Shown here: positions 1-8,991 of the stretch, piece after piece
Numbering within the stretch: the first letter of the stretch is position 1
How the letters are laid out: each line of letters opens with the position of its first letter
DNA from: Limosilactobacillus gastricus DSM 16045
Lineage (GTDB): Bacteria > Bacillota > Bacilli > Lactobacillales > Lactobacillaceae
Assembly: GCF_001434365.1 (NCBI RefSeq)
Contig: NZ_AZFN01000010.1
Location: 18,806-82,805 of the forward strand
DNA: 64,000 nt
Direction of reading: 5' to 3'
Program-made: the position numbers and the translations under genes
Notes under the pieces: model-generated
Database searches by the model: none
What the model was told of the DNA's origin: nothing
What the model saw: only the letters and a program-made list of their open reading frames with translations

Positions 1-70
1 TGGTCGATCCCTATATGAAGGGACGATTAGTCTCGCGGAGATTGCAGAGGTGAACCGTCATGTTAGCTAA
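1..70 (+). CDS. hisA: HisA C-terminus (partial, cut by window edge)
   Basis: Reading from base 2, the codons give [20 protein letters not shown] followed by two more residues and a TAA at 68-70. This matches the C-terminal end of phosphoribosylformimino-AICAR-ribotide isomerase, where GRALYEG is a typical family string in the phosphate-binding end of the TIM barrel. The fragment overlaps the start of hisF by 11 bases, the usual hisA-hisF arrangement. Only 22 residues are visible, so the call rests on this string plus context. Confidence 0.85.
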   Translation, partial: GRSLYEGTISLAEIAEVNRHVS

Positions 71-818
71 ACGAATTATTCCTTGTCTTGATGTAGATAA
101 TGGTCGAGTCAAAAAGGGCGTTAATTTTGTTAATTTGACCGATGTTGGGGATCCAGTCGAAATTGCGCGCGCCTATGAACAACAGGGAGCTGACGAGCTA
201 GTCTTTTTGGATATCACTGCGACCAATCAACATCGTCATCCAATTACCGAAACCGTTGAAGCGGTTTCTCGACAGGTTTTCATGCCCCTTACTGTTGGTG
301 GAGGAATAAATACCTTGGATGATATCCAAGCCTTGTTACGGGCCGGAGCAGATAAAGTATCGATTAATTCTGCCTCAGTCAAGAATCCAGACTTAATTTC
401 TCAAGCGGCTCAACGCTTTGGGAATCAGTGTGTTGTGGTCGCCATTGATGTAAAGACCGATCCCCAAAGTGGCCAAAAACTGGTTTATACACATGGTGGT
501 CAACAAGCAACCAATTTAGAAGCTATTGCTTGGGCAAAAGAGGTGGTGCAACGTGGTGCTGGTGAATTATTAGTGACCAGTATGGATCATGATGGCACTA
601 AACAGGGCTTTGATGTTGATTTCTATCGGCAACTGACGGCGGCCGTTGAGGTACCCGTGATTGCTTCTGGGGGTGCCGGTAAAGTAGAAGATTTTGCCCA
701 AGTTTTCCTACAGTCAAAGGTTACCGGAGCGCTAGCGGCATCTGTTTTTCATTTTGGCGAATTAAATATTAAAGAGGTCAAAGATTATGTTCGTTCCCAA
801 GGGGTGGTGATGAGATGA
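60..818 (+). CDS. hisF: Imidazole glycerol phosphate synthase cyclase subunit
   Basis: HisF joins with HisH to turn PRFAR and ammonia into imidazole glycerol phosphate and AICAR, in the cytoplasm. The 252-residue length is normal for the family. The N-terminal [15 protein letters not shown] carries the catalytic aspartate and VVAIDVK carries the second one. The phosphate-binding strings TVGGGI and VIASGGAG are intact. It starts inside the end of hisA, with AGAGGTGA as ribosome site, and its stop overlaps hisI in ATGA, so translation is likely coupled. No oddity seen. Confidence 0.97.
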   Translation: MLAKRIIPCLDVDNGRVKKGVNFVNLTDVGDPVEIARAYEQQGADELVFLDITATNQHRHPITETVEAVSRQVFMPLTVGGGINTLDDIQALLRAGADKVSINSASVKNPDLISQAAQRFGNQCVVVAIDVKTDPQSGQKLVYTHGGQQATNLEAIAWAKEVVQRGAGELLVTSMDHDGTKQGFDVDFYRQLTAAVEVPVIASGGAGKVEDFAQVFLQSKVTGALAASVFHFGELNIKEVKDYVRSQGVVMR

Positions 819-1123
819 AGCCTAAATTTACGGATGGCTTATTAACTACCGTGGTTGTTGATGATGCCACTGGTGATGTCTTAATGGTGGCTTGGATGAA
901 TGAAGAAAGTTATCAGTTGACTCTGTCGAGCCATGAAACCTGGTTTTGGTCGCTGTCTCGCCAAGAACTATGGCATAAGGGGGCGACTAGCGGCAATACT
1001 CAGACCGTTGTTTCGATGACGCTCGATTGTGATGGTGATACCTTATTAGTTCGGGTGAATCCGGCAGGCCCAGCCTGTCATACGGGAGCTCGTTCCTGTT
1101 TTTTTAATCAAGTGGAGGCTTAA
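815..1123 (+). CDS. hisI: Phosphoribosyl-AMP cyclohydrolase
   Basis: HisI opens the adenine ring of phosphoribosyl-AMP, the third step of histidine synthesis. The 102-residue protein is the single-domain form, not fused to HisE. It holds the conserved [11 protein letters not shown] loop and the metal ligands in [12 protein letters not shown] and [10 protein letters not shown]. The start codon overlaps the hisF stop by four bases, and hisE follows after three bases, which points to one transcript with coupled translation. Confidence 0.97.
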   Translation: MKPKFTDGLLTTVVVDDATGDVLMVAWMNEESYQLTLSSHETWFWSLSRQELWHKGATSGNTQTVVSMTLDCDGDTLLVRVNPAGPACHTGARSCFFNQVEA

Positions 1124-1126
1124 GAG

Positions 1127-1447
1127 ATGCAAGATTTAGCACAATTATATGAATTAGTTTTAAACCGGAAAAATAATCCCCAAGTCGGTTCCTATACTGA
1201 CTATTTATTTACGAAAGGACTAGATAAGATCCTTAAAAAGATTGGTGAAGAGGCGACCGAAGTCATTGTGGCCGCCAAAAATCCTGACAAGAGTGAATTG
1301 CAATATGAAACTGCGGACCTACTGTATCATCTGATGGTGTTGTTAGTAGAACAAGGCGTTTCATATGACGATATTAAGCGTGAACTAGCATCACGAGAAG
1401 GTTTAATGTCCAAAACTCAAGAACGGCGAGAAATTAAAGAATACTAG
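1127..1447 (+). CDS. hisE: Phosphoribosyl-ATP pyrophosphatase
   Basis: HisE removes pyrophosphate from phosphoribosyl-ATP, the second step of histidine synthesis. The 106-residue all-helical MazG-like protein shows the conserved [13 protein letters not shown] helix, whose acidic residues bind Mg2+, and a second acidic stretch, [13 protein letters not shown]. It is a stand-alone gene directly after hisI, with GAGGCTTAAGAG upstream as ribosome site. In many other bacteria hisI and hisE are fused; here they are separate. Confidence 0.96.
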   Translation: MQDLAQLYELVLNRKNNPQVGSYTDYLFTKGLDKILKKIGEEATEVIVAAKNPDKSELQYETADLLYHLMVLLVEQGVSYDDIKRELASREGLMSKTQERREIKEY

Positions 1448-1466
1448 AAAATGGGAGGCGTGATTA

Positions 1467-2540
1467 ATGAAAGAAAGTATTAAACATCTCAAGAGCTATG
1501 AACCAGAAACGTCGGTAGAAGAGGTCAAAGCAGAATATCATTTGGATCGGATCGTGCGCTTATCAGCAAATGAAAATCCATATGGGACCTCACCAAAGGT
1601 TAAGGAAGCCATTTTAAATTGGGGCTTTGATGGTAATTACTATCCTGATTCGGAATCAAAGGTTTTACGGAATCAAATTGCTAATTATTGGTCCTTATCA
1701 CCGGATCAACTTATTTTTGGCGTTGGTTTAGATGAAATTTTAGAATTGATTTCGCGGACTTTTTTAACGCCAGGCGATGAAGTAGTGGTTCCCGATCCAA
1801 CTTTTTCTGAATATGCTCTACATGCAGAAATTGAAGGGGCCAAGGTGGTTAAAGTTCCAATTAATGCAGAGACGGGCCATAATGATTGGTCTGCCATGAC
1901 CAAGGCCGTTACTCAACAAACTAAATTAGTCTGGCTTTGTAATCCTAATAACCCGACTGGAGTCATCGAAAGTCGGGCAGATATCCAAGCTTTCCTTGAT
2001 CAAGTTCCGTCTGACACTTTAGTTTTAGTTGATGAAGCTTATATGGATTTCGCTGATGGGGCTCAGGATATGACCTGTTTTCCATTGTTGAGTCAGTATC
2101 CAAATTTAGCTGTTTTACGGACTTTTTCAAAGGCATATGGTCTGGCCGGTTTTCGGGTTGGTTTTATCGCCATGGCTCCGCAGTTAGCACAATATATGCA
2201 AATGATTCGGTTGCCATATAATATCCCGACAGTCTCGCAAATTGCTGCGCAAGCAGCCTTTGCTGACCAAGTCTTTGTCGATCAAGTGGTTGCTAAAAAC
2301 CGGGTTGAACGGCAACGTTGGATGGACTTTTTTGATCAAATGGGTGTAAAGTATTTCCCAAGTCAAACCAATTTTATTTATTATCGGGTGGATGATGAGC
2401 AAGGCTTAGCCGAGGCCTTATTATCCCAAGGGTATCAAATTCGACGTGGCTTCCAGACACATTGGTTAAGAAATACCATTGGCTTGTCGGCTGACAATGA
2501 TCAGATGATGGCCATTACTAAAGAGTTTTTAAAGGCATAA
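1467..2540 (+). CDS. hisC: Histidinol-phosphate aminotransferase
   Basis: HisC is a PLP-dependent class I/II aminotransferase that makes histidinol phosphate from imidazole acetol phosphate and glutamate. The 357-residue length is normal. The PLP lysine lies in RTFSKAYGLAGFRVGF; LSANENPYG near the N-terminus and CNPNNPTGV in the middle are family signatures. A GGGAGG ribosome site precedes the ATG. It is the last gene of the operon and is followed at once by a terminator. HisC-type enzymes can also act on aromatic amino acids; the operon supports the histidine role. Confidence 0.95.
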   Translation: MKESIKHLKSYEPETSVEEVKAEYHLDRIVRLSANENPYGTSPKVKEAILNWGFDGNYYPDSESKVLRNQIANYWSLSPDQLIFGVGLDEILELISRTFLTPGDEVVVPDPTFSEYALHAEIEGAKVVKVPINAETGHNDWSAMTKAVTQQTKLVWLCNPNNPTGVIESRADIQAFLDQVPSDTLVLVDEAYMDFADGAQDMTCFPLLSQYPNLAVLRTFSKAYGLAGFRVGFIAMAPQLAQYMQMIRLPYNIPTVSQIAAQAAFADQVFVDQVVAKNRVERQRWMDFFDQMGVKYFPSQTNFIYYRVDDEQGLAEALLSQGYQIRRGFQTHWLRNTIGLSADNDQMMAITKEFLKA

Positions 2541-2541
2541 T

Positions 2542-2566
2542 AAAAGCGCCCAACGGGCGCTTTTAT
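2542..2566. terminator. Bidirectional terminator between hisC and thrC
   Basis: The hairpin arms AAAAGCGCC and GGGCGCTTTT surround a short loop. T tracts follow on both strands. It separates the convergent hisC and thrC genes and can serve both. Confidence 0.88.
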
Positions 2567-4056
2567 TAGTTTAGATCTAAAATATCGCTAATTTTGGCTT
2601 TCATTTCTGCTGGTTTAACAACCGTTTCCGTCCGGTGATCAGGGCCAAAGACGGTTTGAATCCCGGCTGGAGGAGTCGTTTGTAAGTATTTCTCAAGTTG
2701 TTTAATGGCAGGCAAGCCGGCTTCTTCAACTTCATGATCATTTAAAGCTTGGTAAACTGTTTCTGGGAATTTGTAAGGACTAGCTGTTGCCACTACGATC
2801 ATTGGGGTCGAATCACCGGTTTCCTTTTGATATTGATGGGCCACATATGATCCAACAGCGGTGTGGGGGTCAAGCGCATAGTGATCGGCTGTAAAGACTC
2901 GTTTAATTTCTGCACGGATCTCATCTTCACTAGCAAAGCCAGCCGCAAAATCGCTAAGTCGATCATAAACTTTTGCAGGTAGTTGATAATGACTTTCCGT
3001 CGTTAATTGATCCATTAATTGGCTAATTAATTCGTAATCTTGATCAGCGGCGTCGAATAATAAACGCTCCAAATTACTTGAGACCAAAATATCCATAGAA
3101 GGTGAGATTGTAACGTTAAAATCACGCCGTTTATCATACTCACCAGTTTTAAAGAAGTCAGTTAATACATTGTTGGAATCGGAAGCACAGATTAGCTTAT
3201 TGATTGGCAGGCCAAGTTTTTTCGCATAGTAACCAGCTAAAATATCTCCAAAGTTCCCAGTTGGGACACTGAAATTGACCTTATCGCCTACTTGAATTAC
3301 TTCACGCTGCACTAGTTGAGTATAAGCGTTGAAATAGTAGGTAATTTGCGGGATTAAGCGACCAATGTTCATCGAGTTAGCAGATGAGAACTGATCATGA
3401 TGAATCAATAATTGTTCCCGGAAATCCGGATCGTTAAAGATCTGTTTAACGTAGGTTTGGGCATCGTCAAAGTTACCCTCAACGGCGACAATATTAAGAT
3501 TATCGCCAGGTTGAGTAAACATTTGTTTTAATTGAATTGGGGCCACCCCGTTGTGTGGATAAAAGACAATTACTTGCGTTCCGTCAACATCTTGAAAACC
3601 ACACATGGAAGCTGTTCCAGTATCCCCAGAAGTAGCAGTTAGAATGACGATTTTGCGATCAACCTTTTCTAGTTTAATAGCATTCGTCATTAAGTGAGGC
3701 AATGTTTGTAAAGCGACGTCCTTAAAGGCGAGCGTAGGGCCATGGAATAGTTCCAAATAGTATTGACCAGCATGGTCGTCGCTCACTGGGGTAATCGTTT
3801 GGTCATCCCAGTGATCACCGTAAGCTGCGGCGACAATTTGATCTAATTGTTCGGCTGAATAATCATCAAAAAACCAACCAAGTACTTGACGAGCTTGTTC
3901 CTGGTAGGTTAACTTAACAAATTCTGATAAATTAATGTTCGGTTTTGGAAAGTCGACCGGGACAAACAAACCACCATCATTAGCAAGGCCTTGAATCACC
4001 GCTTGGGAAGAAGATAAGGTCTGGTCAGTTGTGCCACGGGTACTTCGGTATTGCAT
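2566..4056 (-). CDS. thrC: Threonine synthase
   Basis: ThrC converts O-phosphohomoserine to threonine with PLP. The 496-residue length fits the longer ThrC class. The PLP lysine is in HGPTLAFKDVALQ, and the phosphate-binding turn is in TATSGDTGTAS. A GGAGG site sits eight bases before the ATG. The gene is divergent from hom-thrB, with about 118 bases between the two starts, so the whole homoserine-to-threonine branch is together but split over two transcripts. Shared control from the intergenic region is likely but not proven. Confidence 0.96.
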   Translation of the reverse strand: MQYRSTRGTTDQTLSSSQAVIQGLANDGGLFVPVDFPKPNINLSEFVKLTYQEQARQVLGWFFDDYSAEQLDQIVAAAYGDHWDDQTITPVSDDHAGQYYLELFHGPTLAFKDVALQTLPHLMTNAIKLEKVDRKIVILTATSGDTGTASMCGFQDVDGTQVIVFYPHNGVAPIQLKQMFTQPGDNLNIVAVEGNFDDAQTYVKQIFNDPDFREQLLIHHDQFSSANSMNIGRLIPQITYYFNAYTQLVQREVIQVGDKVNFSVPTGNFGDILAGYYAKKLGLPINKLICASDSNNVLTDFFKTGEYDKRRDFNVTISPSMDILVSSNLERLLFDAADQDYELISQLMDQLTTESHYQLPAKVYDRLSDFAAGFASEDEIRAEIKRVFTADHYALDPHTAVGSYVAHQYQKETGDSTPMIVVATASPYKFPETVYQALNDHEVEEAGLPAIKQLEKYLQTTPPAGIQTVFGPDHRTETVVKPAEMKAKISDILDLN

Positions 4057-4100
4057 AATATTCCTCCAAAAATGCGAATTAATACGAACTATTTTTAAGT

Positions 4101-4141
4101 ATTATATCCTAATTGTACTGATATCAAAAGTGGTTTATGAT
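4101..4141. promoter_or_regulatory. Divergent thrC / hom promoter region
   Basis: For hom, TTGTAC (4113-4118) and TATGAT (4136-4141) are separated by 17 bases. For thrC on the minus strand, a perfect TATAAT lies at 4101-4106, with only a weak -35 (TTTTGA at 17 bases or TTGATA at 15). The two promoters nearly touch, so a regulator bound here could act on both. I see no T-box and no CodY-like box. Confidence 0.6.
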
Positions 4142-4174
4142 AAACTAATAAAAAATTAACTTGAGGAGATCAGC

Positions 4175-5464
4175 ATGGAAACAATTAAAATTGGCCTTAT
4201 CGGTCTAGGAACAGTAGGTGCTGGAGTTTTAGAAATTATTTCGGACCCCGAGAATCAAGCTAAAATTGAAAATACGATTGGACGTAAATTGGCAGTTAAG
4301 ACCATTGTCGTTCATAATCCAAATAAACCGCGGCCCGTTGATACAACCGGCATCAATGTGACGACGGATGTGGATGAGATCGTTAAAGACCCTGAAATTT
4401 CCATCGTTGTTGAAGTGATGGGAGCCATTCATCCCGCCAATGAAATCATTGAAGAGTTATTGCAAGCTGGTAAAAACGTGGTTACGGCAAATAAGGATTT
4501 AATTGCTTCTAATGGACCAAAATTATCAGCTCTCGCCAACGCGAATGGTTGCGATCTAATGTATGAAGCAAGTGTGGCTGGTGGGATTCCGATCTTACGG
4601 ACGATTACCAATTCATTTACGGCGGACCAAATCCTGGAAGTTAAGGGGATTGTTAACGGAACCACCAACTATATCTTGACGCAAATGCGGGAAAAACAAT
4701 GGTCCTATGACCATGCTTTGAAGCGGGCTCAAGAATTAGGTTTTGCGGAAGCTGACCCGACCAATGATGTAGCAGGGATTGATGCCGCCTACAAGATGAT
4801 TATTTTAAGTTTATTTGCCTTTGGAACCCAGATTAAGTTATCCGAGTTTAATGTTTCCGGGATCGAAAATATTACAGATCAAGATGTCAAACAAGCCGGT
4901 CAATGGGGCTATGTTATCAAATTAATGGGGGTCGCCAAGTTGGTTAACGAAAAGCTTTTTGTTGAAGTTGCGCCAACCTTAGTAGCAAAGAGTCACCCGA
5001 TGGCGGTGGTTGATAACGAAAACAATGCCGTCATGGTTACCGGAGCGGCGGTTGGTGATACCTTATTCTACGGGCCTGGGGCTGGTGGTTTGCCGACTGC
5101 CAATAGTGTTTTGAGTGATATCACATCGGAAGCTAAAAATATTACTTTGCAGACAACGGGGAAGTCTTTTAATTCTTATCAACATGAGCGGCAATTAGCT
5201 GATCCGGCGGATGTTAAGTACAGTTATTATTTAGCGATGACGATGCCAGATGTTTCGGGGCAAATGTTAGCCTTCACCACCTTGATGACGAAGGTTGGGG
5301 CTAGTTTTGAACGGATTGAGCAAACTAACCGGGAAGATAAGTTAGCGGATGTGGCAGTTATTACCCATGCGATGACGAACCAACAATTGGCTGAATTAAA
5401 ACAATTAGTAGCCGAAAGTGAAACCTTAAAACTTGACGCTGCATATAAAGTATTACCATCGTAA
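4175..5464 (+). CDS. hom: Homoserine dehydrogenase
   Basis: Hom reduces aspartate semialdehyde to homoserine, the entry to threonine and methionine. The 429-residue protein has an N-terminal NAD(P)-binding motif, GLIGLGTVGAGV (about residues 7-18), the catalytic domain containing GIVNGTTNYIL, and a C-terminal ACT domain beginning near SYYLAMTMPD that usually senses threonine. A GAGGAGATCAGC leader gives the ribosome site. thrB follows after 13 bases. No aspartokinase is fused to it. Confidence 0.96.
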   Translation: METIKIGLIGLGTVGAGVLEIISDPENQAKIENTIGRKLAVKTIVVHNPNKPRPVDTTGINVTTDVDEIVKDPEISIVVEVMGAIHPANEIIEELLQAGKNVVTANKDLIASNGPKLSALANANGCDLMYEASVAGGIPILRTITNSFTADQILEVKGIVNGTTNYILTQMREKQWSYDHALKRAQELGFAEADPTNDVAGIDAAYKMIILSLFAFGTQIKLSEFNVSGIENITDQDVKQAGQWGYVIKLMGVAKLVNEKLFVEVAPTLVAKSHPMAVVDNENNAVMVTGAAVGDTLFYGPGAGGLPTANSVLSDITSEAKNITLQTTGKSFNSYQHERQLADPADVKYSYYLAMTMPDVSGQMLAFTTLMTKVGASFERIEQTNREDKLADVAVITHAMTNQQLAELKQLVAESETLKLDAAYKVLPS

Positions 5465-5477
5465 GCGAGGAGAAATA

Positions 5478-6344
5478 ATGCGAATTAAGGTACCAGCATC
5501 AAGTGCCAATTTAGGACCTGGCTTTGATTCAATGGGGATGGCGCTAGGCCTATATTTAACGATTGATGTCTTAGAACCAACGGATCATTGGGTAGTTGAT
5601 CATGATTTGGAGCAAATTCCACATGATGAACGAAATATGGTTGTTCGGGCCGCCTTAAAAGTAAAGGCGGACTTGGCGCCTCACCATATTGTAGTCAATT
5701 CTCCGATTCCTTTAGCACATGGTTTAGGTAGTTCCTCAAGTTGTAATGTTGGTGGGATCGAACTAGCTAATCAGATCGCGAAGCTACATTTATCGGCGGA
5801 AGAAAAGGTCGAAATCGCCAGTCAAATTGAGGGTCATCCCGATAATGTGGCCCCAACCATTTTAGGGGGAACGGTGATTGGAACTAGTCTACATGATCAC
5901 TTTATTGCCGTAAAAGCTCCCGCCATGCCTTATCAGTTTGTGGCTTACGTGCCGGCCTATAATTTAAAGACCAGTGATAGTCGCAATGCTTTACCAAACA
6001 TGATTGGTTTTCATGAGGCAACGCAAGCTAGCGCCATTGCTAATACCCTGGCAGCCGCCTTGTTTGCCCAAGATTATCAAGCCGTAGGGGAATTGATGGA
6101 AGCCGATATGTTTCATGAACCCTACCGAAGCAAGTTGGTACCAGAATTAGCTCAAGTGAGAGCAATCGCGCACCAACATCAGGCGCTAGCTACCTATTTA
6201 AGTGGAGCGGGGCCAACGGTAATGACCTTATTACCTGAAGATGCATCTGTGGATGAATTCGTACAAGCTTTAAAAGCTAATGGTTTAGTTGATCCCGTGA
6301 TGGTACTACCAATTGCCGAAGCAGGTGTTGAGGTCGAAAATTAG
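5478..6344 (+). CDS. thrB: Homoserine kinase
   Basis: ThrB phosphorylates homoserine for ThrC. It is a GHMP-family kinase of 288 residues from the ATG at 5478, which follows a GCGAGGAG ribosome site; an in-frame ATG at 5433 lies inside hom and has no such site. The N-terminal VPASSANLGPGFDSMG and the ATP-binding PLAHGLGSSSS are clear, and YLSGAGPTVM is the third GHMP motif. It is the last gene of the hom-thrB pair. Confidence 0.96.
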   Translation: MRIKVPASSANLGPGFDSMGMALGLYLTIDVLEPTDHWVVDHDLEQIPHDERNMVVRAALKVKADLAPHHIVVNSPIPLAHGLGSSSSCNVGGIELANQIAKLHLSAEEKVEIASQIEGHPDNVAPTILGGTVIGTSLHDHFIAVKAPAMPYQFVAYVPAYNLKTSDSRNALPNMIGFHEATQASAIANTLAAALFAQDYQAVGELMEADMFHEPYRSKLVPELAQVRAIAHQHQALATYLSGAGPTVMTLLPEDASVDEFVQALKANGLVDPVMVLPIAEAGVEVEN

Positions 6345-6351
6345 TTAACAT

Positions 6352-6397
6352 AAAAGATCCGTTCGCAGGAAAGTGAGTCCTACAAACGGATCTTTTT
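6352..6397. terminator. Bidirectional terminator after thrB
   Basis: Arms AAAAGATCCGTT and AACGGATCTTTTT enclose an inner near-hairpin (GCAGGA/TCCTAC). T tracts occur on both strands, so it can end both thrB and the convergent channel gene, whose stop codon it overlaps. Confidence 0.85.
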
Positions 6398-7181
6398 AGT
6401 TGTCATCTTGTTTGTTTTGGAGTTGATCTTTTAATGTTTTTAATTCGCTTAGGATGGCTTGATTTTGTTTAATCAAATCAGCATTTTGTTTTAAGATGGC
6501 TTGATTTTCATGATGTAACTTTTTGAGAGAATGCTCATTGCGTGGGGACCGCCGGGAGAACAGAGCAGTAATATTTCCTGTGATTACCCCGACTAAACCA
6601 ATTCCAACCAGCATGTCAAAAACCGCGGAAATCTTTCCCAGAACGGTATGGGGAGCAATATCGCCATAACCGACAGTCGTACTAGTGGTAATTGCAAGCC
6701 ATAGTGATGCCCAAATAGAACGATTTTCTGCAATTGAGAACATGATTGAGGTAATTGCTAAGACAGAAATGGAAATATATAAATAGTAGATTAATCCGTT
6801 AAATTTTAAAAAATAGCGCAACCGCCCGATCAGTCCAACTAAACGTGTCAGCCTTAGGAGACGAATAACAACAAATAATCGTCCCAAACGGTTAATTCGG
6901 AAGATCGAGAAAGCTAGGTTGACAGGAATAATTGATAAAAGATCAAAAATATTATGGACAAAAAATTCTTTCTTATTTTTCGCCCGCCCAAGTCGAATCA
7001 AGTAATCAAGAGTGAAAATTCCCCAGATTAGGTTATCAACCAGAGAATACGGATAAGCGGTAATTGTTATGGTCCGGGAAAGATCCATTACGATCAATAA
7101 GATGGAAACAATCGCCAGGAGGGCCATCGTAATTTGGTAAGTAATGATGAGTCGTTTTTGTTCTTTTTTACGTATTTTCAT
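6396..7181 (-). CDS. Six-TM voltage-gated-type potassium channel
   Basis: This 261-residue membrane protein looks like a bacterial Kv channel subunit that would assemble as a tetramer and pass K+. The selectivity filter TTVGYGD is at residues 168-174. A preceding S4-like helix has arginines about every third residue (R95, R98, R101, R107, R110, R113), the pattern of a voltage sensor. The last 45 residues are charged and heptad-like (QAILKQNADLIKQNQAIL), probably a coiled coil for assembly. Its start overlaps the end of rqcH by four bases. Voltage gating is inferred only from S4. Confidence 0.9.
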   Translation of the reverse strand: MKIRKKEQKRLIITYQITMALLAIVSILLIVMDLSRTITITAYPYSLVDNLIWGIFTLDYLIRLGRAKNKKEFFVHNIFDLLSIIPVNLAFSIFRINRLGRLFVVIRLLRLTRLVGLIGRLRYFLKFNGLIYYLYISISVLAITSIMFSIAENRSIWASLWLAITTSTTVGYGDIAPHTVLGKISAVFDMLVGIGLVGVITGNITALFSRRSPRNEHSLKKLHHENQAILKQNADLIKQNQAILSELKTLKDQLQNKQDDN

Positions 7182-8857
7182 GGTAATTTGGGGGTTACTG
7201 TTAAGGTGGTTTGACCGCGGAAAGTAACAAAGCCGGGACGAGCGCCACTTGGTTTATGGATCGATTTAATAGGTAAGTAGTCGACCTGGACATGACTAGA
7301 ATCGCGTCCCTTGGAGAAGTAGGCAGCGATCTCCGCAGCCTCTTGAATTTCTTCATCTGACGGTGAAGTCGATCTCAAGACCACGTGGGAACCAGGGAGA
7401 TCCTTAACATGAAACCATAATTCGTTTTTATTAGCAATTTTAAAAGTCAATTGGTCGTTTTGGCGATTGTTCTTGCCAACTAAAACCGGAACCCCACTCG
7501 AAGTCTGGTATTCGCTTGGTTGACTCGGTTTGGTCTTGCGTTGCTTTTTGTTGGAACCTTTTTGTTTGATATACCCTTGTTCTTGCAACTCCAGCCGAAT
7601 ATCTTGGATATCGGCTGGTGCAGCTAGGTCGATCTGACTAAGAACAGCAGTTAAGTAATCAATTTCTTGATTAGTAAGCGCTAATTGTTCATTGACGAAA
7701 TCGACCGAAGTTTTAAGTTTGTTATACTTCGTAAAATAACGTTGAGCATTTCGTGAAGGAGATAGTTCCGGTGCTAAGCTAATTGTGATTGGTTCGTTAT
7801 TGGCGTAGAAATTAGGTAATTCAATTTCGGTCATCCCAGGTTGGAGTTGATGTAAATAGGTGGTTAAAATTTGACCGTTAATCCGATATTGATCGGCAGT
7901 TTTAGCATCGTCTAATTCTTGATGTAGTTTCTTTACTTTGCGGCGATCTTTTTTCAAGATATTATTAATTACTTTAATGACTTGACCGGCCAGTTCCTTG
8001 GATCGATCACGCTCAGCTTTGTCAGCATAAAAAGCATCTAAAAGGTCTGATAGGGATTCGAATGATCGCGGATGTCTAAAATTTATCGTTGGCGTGAATG
8101 CAGCAAAATTCAGTTTCCCCCGCTCATTTTCATATAAAGTGGCATGAGTTTGGTTAAAGGTCGCTAAAAATCTTTCATAAGTACTAGGTAAATGATCACT
8201 TGTTAAGAGTCGGTGAGCTAATTCCAGGGCACTATCAGGGCCAAAGCCTTGATATTGATTTTGAAGTGCCTTGGCTAATTCCCTAGGATCATCTTTGAAT
8301 TGGCGAATCAGATCACTGTAGTGTTGATTTGGTAAAAAAGGATTTGTCCGAGCTTGTTTGGGAGGCATGATGAAAGTTGCACCGGGTAATAAGGTTCGCA
8401 CCCGGTTCTGATCACTCCCAACGTGTTTAATGGTGTCGATGATTTTGTGATCGGCAGCCTGAAATAAAATGATATTGCTATGCCGTGCCATAATCTCAAT
8501 TTGTAAGATTAAAGTTTGTAAGTCACCTAATTCATCACGATGCTGAAAAGATATTTGGATAATTCGATCATTATCGATCTGTTTGATTTCATCAATAATT
8601 GCGCCATCCAGATATTTACGCATGGTCATCGTGAAATTAGATGGGCTAGCAGGATTTTGGTAAGGAATTTGGGTGATTTGAACCCGCGGATAAGCAGGAT
8701 TGGCGGAGAGTAATAAAGGGTAGTTGTGACGGTTAGCACGAATTACCATTAATAGTTCCAGTGGGTAAGGCTGGTTGATTTTCGCAATTCGCCCTCCAGC
8801 AAGAGTTGCGTTTAATTCATGCACCATGGCATGCGTAAATAATCCATCAAAAGCCAT
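7178..8857 (-). CDS. rqcH: Rqc2/RqcH-type ribosome quality control protein (FbpA/NFACT)
   Basis: This NFACT protein is expected to bind stalled 50S-peptidyl-tRNA complexes and direct alanine tailing; older annotations call it fibronectin-binding protein A. From the ATG at 8857, behind a GGAGG site, it has 559 residues. The NFACT-N domain keeps the D97-R98 pair (QIDNDRII) known to be needed in B. subtilis RqcH. A long charged coiled coil follows, then the NFACT-R domain with WFHVKDLPGSHVVLRS. The downstream channel gene overlaps its stop in ATGA. Confidence 0.93.
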   Translation of the reverse strand: MAFDGLFTHAMVHELNATLAGGRIAKINQPYPLELLMVIRANRHNYPLLLSANPAYPRVQITQIPYQNPASPSNFTMTMRKYLDGAIIDEIKQIDNDRIIQISFQHRDELGDLQTLILQIEIMARHSNIILFQAADHKIIDTIKHVGSDQNRVRTLLPGATFIMPPKQARTNPFLPNQHYSDLIRQFKDDPRELAKALQNQYQGFGPDSALELAHRLLTSDHLPSTYERFLATFNQTHATLYENERGKLNFAAFTPTINFRHPRSFESLSDLLDAFYADKAERDRSKELAGQVIKVINNILKKDRRKVKKLHQELDDAKTADQYRINGQILTTYLHQLQPGMTEIELPNFYANNEPITISLAPELSPSRNAQRYFTKYNKLKTSVDFVNEQLALTNQEIDYLTAVLSQIDLAAPADIQDIRLELQEQGYIKQKGSNKKQRKTKPSQPSEYQTSSGVPVLVGKNNRQNDQLTFKIANKNELWFHVKDLPGSHVVLRSTSPSDEEIQEAAEIAAYFSKGRDSSHVQVDYLPIKSIHKPSGARPGFVTFRGQTTLTVTPKLP

Positions 8858-8925
8858 TTCATCATCCTCCAAACAAATGTACGTCAGTACAATTATACTG
8901 TAATAGTGCATCAAAATTAACTAGT

Positions 8926-8954
8926 TTGAGTTATGAATTTAATTAAGGTATGAT
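8926..8954 (+). promoter_or_regulatory. degV promoter
   Basis: TTGAGT (8926-8931) and TATGAT (8949-8954) are 17 bases apart and lead to the degV ribosome site GGAGGAG. Confidence 0.65.
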
Positions 8955-8991
8955 AGTAACAACTTTGACATGCCGACGGAGGAGCAGATTT

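Noticed and set aside
3950..4180. T-box or riboswitch control of thrC/hom
   Set aside because: The gap between the divergent genes is only 118 bases and holds both promoters; no T-box core (TGGTACCACG-like) is present.
8858..8914. Upstream in-frame start for RqcH at 8914
   Set aside because: The added residues are not family-like, and the GGAGG site clearly points to the ATG at 8857.
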